A DNA stretch of 29,209 bases from JAWVFM01 sp963771655 (GTDB lineage Bacteria > Actinomycetota > Thermoleophilia > Solirubrobacterales > 70-9), in contig CAVYUG010000017.1 in assembly GCA_963771655.1 (NCBI GenBank), positions 1 through 29,209 on the forward strand. The letters run 5' to 3'. Below are positions 21,890 through 29,209 of this stretch, one piece after another (position 1 is the first letter of the stretch; each line of letters starts with the position of its first letter). Position numbers and translations under genes: made by a program. Below the pieces are notes generated by a model. The model searched no databases. It was not told the origin of the DNA and saw only the letters and a program-made list of their open reading frames with translations.

Positions 21890-21903
21890 CCACCCTGAGG
21901 TGG
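21890..21903 (-). terminator. Candidate intrinsic terminator after the small DUF-like membrane gene
   Basis: On the minus strand the stem CCACC-TCAG-GGTGG begins 1 nt after the TGA at 21905 and is followed by TTTCCC. It is a 5-bp stem with a short T-stretch, placed between this gene and the cyclase operon. Confidence 0.38.
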
Positions 21904-21904
21904 A

Positions 21905-22156
21905 TCACGAATCGCCGCCGTCAACGCGCTCGTCGGGAGCCTCGGCTCGGCGGATCACGGCCACCGCGGCGACAAGGCACGCTGCGATGCCGGCGAGCAG
22001 AAGGACGACCCCGACGACGGGACCCACGAAGAAGAACCCAGCGAAGACGACGAGCAGGCCGACGATGAGGACCAGCGCGAACTCGACGCCGATGAGGTCG
22101 GAGAGCTCGCCGCGCCGCGGCGCCGCCGAATCGTCCTTCGTGCCGCTGGTCGTCAT
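21905..22156 (-). CDS. Small two-helix membrane protein, unknown function
   Basis: 83 residues from ATG 22156; in-frame starts further upstream (GTG 22162, ATG 22195) exist, and none has a clear ribosome-binding site. A polar N-terminus (TTSGTKDDSAAPRRGELSD) precedes two hydrophobic helices (~25-44 and 47-67) joined by a very short GP turn, then a charged tail (RRAEAPDERVDGGDS). No motif is recognised. It is divergent from the NADH dehydrogenase gene across 92 bp, and ends just before the cyclase operon with a hairpin between. Confidence 0.6.
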   Translation of the reverse strand: MTTSGTKDDSAAPRRGELSDLIGVEFALVLIVGLLVVFAGFFFVGPVVGVVLLLAGIAACLVAAVAVIRRAEAPDERVDGGDS

Positions 22157-22248
22157 CGACACGTGATTTTCAACGCCGGCGGAGGCGCCGGACATCACCC
22201 CGTTGGGATGATTTGTCCGCCGGCGCGGCGTGCAATGCTCGCCGTGAG

Positions 22249-23642
<1,394 letters not shown>

Positions 23643-23646
<4 letters not shown>

Positions 23647-24557
23647 CCCGGCGCCCCGGCCCTGCGATGGCGCTCGCGCAGGCGCCGCCTCATTCGGCGC
23701 TGCACCACGAGCGCCGTGGAGGCCCCCAGCGCCATCATCGCGACGTTCATCCCGAGCACGCCGAGCGAGCCCCATGCGCGATCGATCTCCCCAATTCCGG
23801 CCGCCACGCCAAGGTATCCCGCCGCAGGAATCGTCGTCACCGAGACCGCTACGCCGACGCCGGCGCTGGCGCGCGTCTCGAGGGCGAGCATTCCAGCCGC
23901 ACCCGCGATGAAGGCGACGACGATGGTCTCGTGGTTGACCGTGGTGAGGCCTCCAAGGGCGCCCGCAGCGTGGCTCAGCGAGAACCCGGCGGCGAGCAGG
24001 TCGAGGTGGTTCTCGGCGAACGCGAGGATCGCCGCCGCGCCGGCTGTCACGACCAGCCCGAGCAGCAGCGTGGCGAGCGCCCGCACCGTCAGGTCGCGGT
24101 TGCGACCCACGATGCCGACTCCAATCGCCGTGATCGGCAGCAGGTCGGGGCTCACGGCCATCGCGCCGACGATGAGGATGGTGTTGAGCTCGAGCACGCC
24201 GTAACCGGCGATGACGCCGGCGGCGAACATGAACACGAGGTAGCGCCCGAGCGGCCGTGCGTTGTGCCACGCGGCCGCGAGGACGTCGGCCCACACCAGG
24301 CCCGCCTCGGGCGCCGCGTCCATCTGACCCACCACCTCGAGTCGCGTCAGAGTCACCGCGGCGTCGGGGACGCCGAGCAGGTCAAGCTCCGCGAGGACGG
24401 CGTCGGCTATGACCGGTCGCACCGTCCCGGAGACGATGACGTGCCCCGCCCGCGTCGCCTCGACCGCGCTGACTCGACTAACGCCGTCGAGCGCGTCGAG
24501 CCGCCCAGCGACATCGGCCATCGCGGCGGCGTCGCCAAACACCTCGACCCGCAACAT
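23643..24557 (-). CDS. DUF389 membrane protein
   Basis: 304 residues. The N-terminal ~75 residues form a small soluble domain (MLRVEVFGDAAAMADVAGRL) with alternating beta and alpha pattern. About seven hydrophobic helices follow. The DUF389 core is visible in TILIVGAMAVSPDLLPITAIG (quoted in part: GAMAVSPDLLP), in GLTTVNHETIVVAFIAGAAG and in VTTIPAAGYLGVA. The tail is basic (RRMRRRLRERHRR). The family is widespread and uncharacterised. The gene is last in the zwf-GH15-GMC unit, 30 nt after the GMC stop, with no clear Shine-Dalgarno, so it may rely on readthrough translation. It meets the NDH-II gene tail to tail: the two stop codons share the palindrome CTAG (23643-23646). Confidence 0.88.
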
Positions 24558-24587
24558 CGCCGGCCGAGCCTAGCTCCCGAGGCGGCG

Positions 24588-26138
24588 TTAACCCCCCGTG
24601 CGGGCCAGCAGGTGGTCGCCCACTCGAAGCGCGTTGGCCATCGCCGTCAGCGCGGGGTTTACGGCGCCGATGCTCGGAAAGATGCTCGTATCGGCGATGT
24701 AGAGGTTGTCGATTTCGTGCGCCTTGCAGTTCGTGTCGACCACCGAGTCCGCAGGGTTGGACCCGAAGCGGCACGTTCCAGCCTGGTGGGCGACGCCGGC
24801 CACCGGGATGTCGGTGCGCAGATACGCATTGCGCGGGAGGAGATGGTCGTGCATGCCGAGGTCGGCGAGCAGCGACTTCAATCGCTCGTAGAGCCGCCTC
24901 TTCGGCTCCTCATTGGACGACTGGTAGCTCAGCCTGACCGCGCCGTCGCCGGTCAGGCTGACGCGGTTTTCCGGCCGCGGGAGGTCCTCGGTCGAGAGCC
25001 AGAAGTCGACGGCGTGCGTCGCCACCTTGTCGAGAGCCCATTCGGGCGCCAGCTTGGTCTCGATCGGCTTCTCGCCGCGGTACATCTCAGCTTGCGACTT
25101 GCCGACCATCTGGATATTCCCGAGCGGGTACTCGAAGTCGTCGCTGGCGAAGTAGTAGTCGTTCAGGCCCAGCGTCTTCTGGAAGACGGTCGGGTTCGGC
25201 TCCTTGGAGAGGGCTAGGACCGCCTGGCTGTTGTGGAACATGTAGTTGCGGCCGACCTGGTCCGATCCATTCGCGAGGCCGTTCGGGTGCTTGTCGCCGG
25301 CCGACGCCAGAAGCAACCTCGCCGTGTTCGCCGCGCCCGCTGCAACGACGACAACGTCCGCGGCGAAACTCTCGCTCTCGCCGTCACGCTCGACGACGAC
25401 CTCTGTGACCGCCGTCCCGGCCTCATTGGTTCTCAGAGCGACGGCTTCGGCGTTCGTCAGGAGGGTGACGTTCGGGTGCTCGAGCGCCGGGCGCACCGCG
25501 AGCACCTCGGCGTCGGACTTCGCGTGGACAAGGCACGGAAAGCCGTCGCAAGTCGAGCATCGAACGCAGGCGCTGTACGGCATGTTCGATTCGTCAAGCA
25601 TCACGCCGCACGGCGCGTGAAACGGGTGATGGCCGCTGGCCGCGAGGTCATCCGCCAGCTTCTGGATCCGCGGTTCGTGCGAGACCGCCGGGAACGGGTA
25701 CGGCGCGCTCGCCGGCGGCTCGGTGGGGTCCTCGCCGCGGGCCCCGTGCACCTGGTAGAGCTGCTCGGCCTGCGTGTAATAGGGCTCCATGTCCTCGTAA
25801 GAGATGGGCCAGGCCGGCGATACGCCGTCGTGGTGGCGGAGCTCGCCGAAGTCCTCTGCTCGCAGGCGGTAGAGCGCCGCCCCGAAGAGCTTCGTCGCGC
25901 CGCCGACGAAGTAGTGGACCTGCGGCTGGAACGGCTTGCCATCCCCGTCGTACCACGTGTCAGCCGACATGTACCGGCCGTCGACGAAAACGTCGCCGAC
26001 ACTCCAGTTCTGCGGCTCGCGCGGGAGCCAATCGCCCCGCTCGAGCAGAAGGATCCGCTTGCCCGACGGGGCAAGACGGTGGACGAGCGTGCCGCCGCCG
26101 GCGCCGCTGCCGATGACGATGACGTCGTAGGAGTCCAA
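24588..26138 (-). CDS. GMC-family FAD-dependent oxidoreductase with cysteine cluster
   Basis: 516 residues from TTG 26138. The FAD-binding motif GSGAGGGTLVHRL (10-22) opens the protein and FVGGATKLFGAALYRLR (77-93) follows. The GMC C-terminal domain has HQAGTCRFG, whose His is the catalytic base, and VNPALTAMANALRVGDHL with the paired Asn. The enzyme should oxidise an alcohol or a sugar. An unusual feature is CVRCSTCDGFPC (C191, C194, C197, C202), spaced like a metal or Fe-S site. A cysteine-bound [3Fe-4S] cluster is known in the FAD glucose dehydrogenase of Burkholderia cepacia, which uses different spacing. There is no signal peptide, so it is probably cytosolic. The start lies 7 nt after the GH15 stop and lacks its own Shine-Dalgarno, which suggests translational coupling. 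Confidence 0.93.
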   Translation of the reverse strand: MDSYDVIVIGSGAGGGTLVHRLAPSGKRILLLERGDWLPREPQNWSVGDVFVDGRYMSADTWYDGDGKPFQPQVHYFVGGATKLFGAALYRLRAEDFGELRHHDGVSPAWPISYEDMEPYYTQAEQLYQVHGARGEDPTEPPASAPYPFPAVSHEPRIQKLADDLAASGHHPFHAPCGVMLDESNMPYSACVRCSTCDGFPCLVHAKSDAEVLAVRPALEHPNVTLLTNAEAVALRTNEAGTAVTEVVVERDGESESFAADVVVVAAGAANTARLLLASAGDKHPNGLANGSDQVGRNYMFHNSQAVLALSKEPNPTVFQKTLGLNDYYFASDDFEYPLGNIQMVGKSQAEMYRGEKPIETKLAPEWALDKVATHAVDFWLSTEDLPRPENRVSLTGDGAVRLSYQSSNEEPKRRLYERLKSLLADLGMHDHLLPRNAYLRTDIPVAGVAHQAGTCRFGSNPADSVVDTNCKAHEIDNLYIADTSIFPSIGAVNPALTAMANALRVGDHLLARTGG

Positions 26139-26145
26139 GGAGGGA

Positions 26146-28116
26146 CTAGCCGCCGATCTCCTGCAACCGCTCTGTGAGGATCAGGCGTCCGGCTGCCTCG
26201 ATCAGGGCGAGGTGCGAGAACGCCTGCGGGAAGTTTCCGAGGTGGCGGGCGGTCTCGGCGTCGAACTCCTCGGCGTAGAGGCCCAGCGGCGAGCCGATGC
26301 GGAGTAGGCGTTCCATGAGGTCGCGGGCAGGCTGCTGCTCGCCGACGATCGCAAGCGCCGACACGAGCCAGAAGGAGCAGATGAGGAAGGTGCCCTCCTT
26401 GCCCGAGAGACCGTCGTCCGTCTCACCCGTCTTGTAGCGAAGGACGAACCCGTGCTCGGTCAGATCGTCCGCGATCGCCAGCACGCTCTTTCGGAGCCGC
26501 TCGTCGTTGCCCGGGAGGAAGCGGAAGAGCGCGGCGAGCAGCGTGGAGGCGTCGAGGGCGTCGGTGTCGTAGTGCTGGCGCAGGACGCCGTCGCGAAGCC
26601 CGTGCTCGAGGATGTCGTCCTTAATCTCGCCGGCCGTAGCGCCCCAGGTCTTTTCGCGCTTGTCGTCTCCGCGGATCGCCGCCACCTTCGCTGCACGGTC
26701 GAGCGCGACCCAGCACATGAGCTTCGACGAGACGTAGTGCTGCGGCGCTCCCCGCGCCTCCCAGATCCCCTGGTCGGGGTTCTGCCACACCTCTGTCGCG
26801 CACTCGGCCTGGCTCTCGACGATCGGCCACAGGCGTCGCGGGATGCGCTCGGAGCGGCGCGCATGGAGGAGGATCGAGTCCAGAACGGCGCCGAAGACGT
26901 CGTTCTGGCGTTGGTCGAAGGCACCGTTGCCGATCCGGACCGGATGCGCGCCCGCGTAGCCGGAGAGCTCGTCCCGAGTCGACTCGGTGAGGTCCCGGCG
27001 TCCGTCGATCCCGTACATGATCTGCAACCCGCCGTCGTCGTTTGGCTCGAGGTCGGCGACGAACTGCATGAACTCGTCGGCCTCCCAGTCGAGGTTCAAG
27101 TAGTGGAGCGCCTGCAACGTGAAGGTGGTGTCGCGCATCCAGGTGAATCGGTAGTCCCAGTTCCGCTCGCCCCCTGGCGTCTCCGGCAGCGAGGTCGTGA
27201 GGGCGGCGACCGTGGCGCCGGTCGGCATGTAGGTGAGCCCCTTGATCGCGAGCGCCGAGCGCTGGATGGCGTAGCGGAAGTGGTGGTCCGGAATTCGGGC
27301 GCTCTCGAGCCAACGCCGCCAGTAGCCCGTGGTCGCCGCAAGCCGGCCCTGGGCGTCGTCGACGTCTGCCGGGGTGGCGAGGCCCTCCGCCCACGAGAGC
27401 GCGCAGAAGGCCTGGTCGCCCTTCTCAAGCGTGTGACGGGCGCGCACCTGGCTCTCCTCGATCCCGAGGGCCATGTCGGTCACGAGGCGGATGGTCACCT
27501 CGCCGTCGGTCGCGTCGGCCGCGTGGCGGTCGCCGCTAGCCAGCGACCATTCCGCCGGCTTGCGGCCGTAGTCGAAGACGGGCTCGCAAAAGAGCTCCAT
27601 CTCGACCGCGCCGTCGAGGCAGAGCACGGTCCGCACCAGCATGTGCTCGCCGTCGAAGTCGGCGGGGGGACGGGTGTGAGGGGTCACCTCGTCGTCGCCC
27701 TTGGTGGGGCCGATCGTCAGCGCATCGCGAACCATGGCCCAGCCGGTCATCGTGTGCCAAGTCGTGACGATGGTGTTGGTGCCCGGCTCGTAGATGCGAG
27801 ACACGGGCACGTTGATCCCGAAGGGCCCGAGCCGGAACGTGCCGGCGCCGCGGTCGAGCAGGGCGCCGAACACGCTCGGCGAGTCGAAGCTCGGCACGCA
27901 GAGCCACTCGATCGTCCCGTCGGCTGCCACCAGGGCGCCCGTATGGCAGTTGGAGAGGAACGCGTAGTCGGCGATGGGCGGGAACGGCGACGGCTTCGCC
28001 GCGCTCTGGGGCATTCCCTCCTCCTTGCCGGCCGCGGGCGCTTTGCCGTCTCCGCTCGCCGCCGCCTTGCCGCTGGAGCGGGTCTTTCCGGCGCTCTTCT
28101 GTTTCGCGGGACTCAT
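26146..28116 (-). CDS. Glycoside hydrolase family 15 (glucoamylase/trehalase-like)
   Basis: 656 residues. The ATG overlaps the zwf stop (ATGA). Residues 1-40 are Lys/Ala/Gly-rich and disordered; the conserved part begins PIADYAFLSNCHTGALV (47-63). A beta-rich N-terminal domain is followed by the (alpha/alpha)6 barrel with GGERNWDYRFTWMRD, GIWEARGAPQHYVSSK (whose Glu is the likely general acid) and GLYAEEFDAETARHLGNFP (with the likely general base Glu). Bacterial proteins of this layout act on alpha-glucosidic bonds of starch fragments or on trehalose. No signal peptide is present, so an intracellular substrate such as trehalose or glycogen-derived glucan fits best, which is inference. An internal ATG at 28014 with a strong Shine-Dalgarno could give a 622-residue form. 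Confidence 0.92.
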   Translation of the reverse strand: MSPAKQKSAGKTRSSGKAAASGDGKAPAAGKEEGMPQSAAKPSPFPPIADYAFLSNCHTGALVAADGTIEWLCVPSFDSPSVFGALLDRGAGTFRLGPFGINVPVSRIYEPGTNTIVTTWHTMTGWAMVRDALTIGPTKGDDEVTPHTRPPADFDGEHMLVRTVLCLDGAVEMELFCEPVFDYGRKPAEWSLASGDRHAADATDGEVTIRLVTDMALGIEESQVRARHTLEKGDQAFCALSWAEGLATPADVDDAQGRLAATTGYWRRWLESARIPDHHFRYAIQRSALAIKGLTYMPTGATVAALTTSLPETPGGERNWDYRFTWMRDTTFTLQALHYLNLDWEADEFMQFVADLEPNDDGGLQIMYGIDGRRDLTESTRDELSGYAGAHPVRIGNGAFDQRQNDVFGAVLDSILLHARRSERIPRRLWPIVESQAECATEVWQNPDQGIWEARGAPQHYVSSKLMCWVALDRAAKVAAIRGDDKREKTWGATAGEIKDDILEHGLRDGVLRQHYDTDALDASTLLAALFRFLPGNDERLRKSVLAIADDLTEHGFVLRYKTGETDDGLSGKEGTFLICSFWLVSALAIVGEQQPARDLMERLLRIGSPLGLYAEEFDAETARHLGNFPQAFSHLALIEAAGRLILTERLQEIGG

Positions 28117-29207
28117 GACTCGGTCCAGGGCTCGTGCCAGCCGCCGTAGTCGGCGGCGAGCTTGTCAGCGGCCTTGGGTCCCCATGTACCCGGTTTATAC
28201 AGGTGGACCCTCGGGGGCTTCTCGATCAGCGGGCCGCAGACCCGCCAGGTCTCCTCGATGTTGTCCTGCCGGGTGAAGCGCGTGCTGTTGCCGATCAGCG
28301 CGGCATGCAGGAGGACCTCGTATGGGGTCGGGCCCTCGCCGCCCTCCTGGGCGAACTCCATGTCGAGGTTGATCTGCTCGGGTCCGGTTTCGTCGCTGCG
28401 CTGTGCGTCGACCAGCAGACGAATCCCGGTGGTCGGGTGGAGCCTGACGACGAGCTGATCGGGCTCGGCCCGCCGCCGGCCCTTCGCGCTGTAGCCGAGG
28501 CGCGGCGGCTCCTTGAAGATCAGCCTGAGCTCCCACTGCTCCACCGGGAGCTCCTTCCCCGTCCGGATGAAGAACGGCACTCCGGTCCAGCGCCAGTTGT
28601 CGATTTCGAAGCGCATCGCCGCAAAGGTCTCCGTCTTCGAGTTTTTCGCGACCCCCTTGATCTTCCGGTAGCCCTCGTACTGCCCTCGCACGTACTGCTT
28701 TGGGTCGGCGCTCGGCATCGCCGAGAAGACACCGAACATCGCGTCCTTCAACGCCCGGGCGTTACGGCTGGCGGGCGGTTCCATCGCAGCCGCCGCAACC
28801 ACCTGCATCAGGTGGTTGACCACCACGTCCCGGAGGGCGCCGACGGGGTCGTAGAAGCTGCCACGGTCGGAGACCCCGAAGTCCTCCGCCATCGTGATCT
28901 GGACGCAGGCGACGCTGTTTCGGTTCCAGACGGGCTCGAAGATCGCATTCGCGAATCGCAGATAGAGAATCTCGGCCAGGCCCATCACGCCGAGAAAGTG
29001 GTCGATCCGGTAGAGCTGGTCCTCGCGGATGTACTGATGGATCTCCGCGGCAAGCTCGCGGGCGGAGGCGAGGTCATGGCCGAAGGGCTTCTCGACGACC
29101 ACTCTCGCGCGCCCGGTCAGATTGGCCTCGGCCAGCCCCTTGATCGTCATCCCGAAGAGGGAGGGCGGGATCTCCAGATAGAAGACCGGGGTTCTTTTCC
29201 CTTTGAT
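28113..29207 (-). CDS. zwf: Glucose-6-phosphate dehydrogenase, N-terminal part cut by window edge
   Basis: The frame is open to the window edge and ends in TGA at 28113; 364 codons are seen, so roughly the first 100-130 residues, including the NADP-binding Rossmann motif, are missing. The visible part starts KGKRTPVFYLEIPPSLFGM. It has VVEKPFGHDL, LYRIDHFLG, VVNHLMQVV (the catalytic-base His), WRWTGVPFFIRTGKELP and the late PYEVLLHAALIGNSTRF, all typical. However, the residue after RIDHFLG is Val (VMGLAEILYLRFAN), whereas G6PDs normally have the glucose-6-phosphate-contacting Lys there (DHYLGKE). It may be a weakened or altered paralogue. The normal reaction oxidises glucose 6-phosphate to 6-phosphogluconolactone with NADP. 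It is the first visible gene of a zwf-GH15-GMC-DUF389 operon. Confidence 0.95.
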   Translation of the reverse strand: MKGKRTPVFYLEIPPSLFGMTIKGLAEANLTGRARVVVEKPFGHDLASARELAAEIHQYIREDQLYRIDHFLGVMGLAEILYLRFANAIFEPVWNRNSVACVQITMAEDFGVSDRGSFYDPVGALRDVVVNHLMQVVAAAAMEPPASRNARALKDAMFGVFSAMPSADPKQYVRGQYEGYRKIKGVAKNSKTETFAAMRFEIDNWRWTGVPFFIRTGKELPVEQWELRLIFKEPPRLGYSAKGRRRAEPDQLVVRLHPTTGIRLLVDAQRSDETGPEQINLDMEFAQEGGEGPTPYEVLLHAALIGNSTRFTRQDNIEETWRVCGPLIEKPPRVHLYKPGTWGPKAADKLAADYGGWHEPWTES

Positions 29208-29209
29208 AT

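Noticed and set aside
26452..28149. Plus-strand open frame of 565 codons opposite the GH15 gene
   Set aside because: The opposite strand has all GH15 motifs; this one shows only charged repetitive composition.

Overview
The window is GC-rich, gene-dense DNA with many GTG/TTG starts, overlapping start/stop codons and a gene repertoire (SHOCT, DUF6325, DUF7144, amphi-Trp, DUF2252, MalT-like LuxR, GAP/Sap transporter) typical of soil Actinobacteria. My best guess is a Thermoleophilia/Solirubrobacterales-like chromosome. That placement is inferred from gene content, since there is no rRNA or other phylogenetic marker. I see no tRNA, CRISPR array, insertion sequence or phage gene. Genes fill almost all of the window, and no gene-free stretch exceeds 300 bases.

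Layout. (1) 1-966 is the 3' part of cydB, a bd-type terminal oxidase subunit. (2) 985-4070 (minus) is a two-gene translationally coupled unit: a UPF0104/flippase-like membrane protein followed by a holin-like membrane domain fused to an alkaline-phosphatase-superfamily hydrolase. (3) 4084-6520 (plus) holds an MBL-fold hydrolase with an altered metal motif, overlapping a large coiled-coil membrane protein. (4) 6720-8824 (minus) is a SHOCT - DUF6325 - cytochrome P450 operon. (5) 9020-10171 (plus) holds DUF7144 and GAP-family membrane proteins separated by a very strong hairpin. (6) 10181-12299 has a PAP2 phosphatase and a diacylglycerol-kinase-family enzyme diverging from a 14-bp gap, with an amphi-Trp protein coupled to the kinase. 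(7) 12402-13859 is a DUF2252 protein. (8) 13867-17793 (minus) holds a class II glutamine amidotransferase, a MalT-like LuxR regulator and a DUF1269 protein. (9) 17883-18611 (plus) is a YrhK-like membrane protein whose 3' end overlaps the next operon by 81 bp. (10) 18531-21856 (minus) is a tight operon of cyclase-family hydrolase, membrane protein, aldose 1-epimerase and PfkB sugar kinase. A small membrane protein (21905-22156) lies just upstream on the same strand, separated by a candidate terminator. (11) 22249-23646 (plus) is a type II NADH dehydrogenase. (12) 23643-29207 (minus) is a tight operon of zwf (cut by the window edge), GH15 glucoamylase/trehalase, GMC oxidoreductase and DUF389.

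Themes. Two respiratory enzymes lie in the window: CydB, and NDH-II feeding the quinone pool. Two carbon operons handle sugars: GH15 could release glucose that G6PD (after phosphorylation) or a GMC dehydrogenase could oxidise, and an epimerase/kinase pair could condition and phosphorylate a sugar. A lipid theme (DAG kinase versus PAP2 phosphatase, flippase-like protein, holin-phosphohydrolase fusion, GAP transporter) and small stress-type proteins suggest envelope maintenance.

The observations I would check first are: the G6PD whose conserved G6P-contacting lysine is valine; the MBL protein with HxDxDH in place of HxHxDH; the flippase/holin-phosphohydrolase pair; the divergent DAG kinase/PAP2 pair; the structured, repeat-flanked region around 6513-6715; and several hairpins placed at start codons. 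No wholly new defence-type or mobile system is evident.
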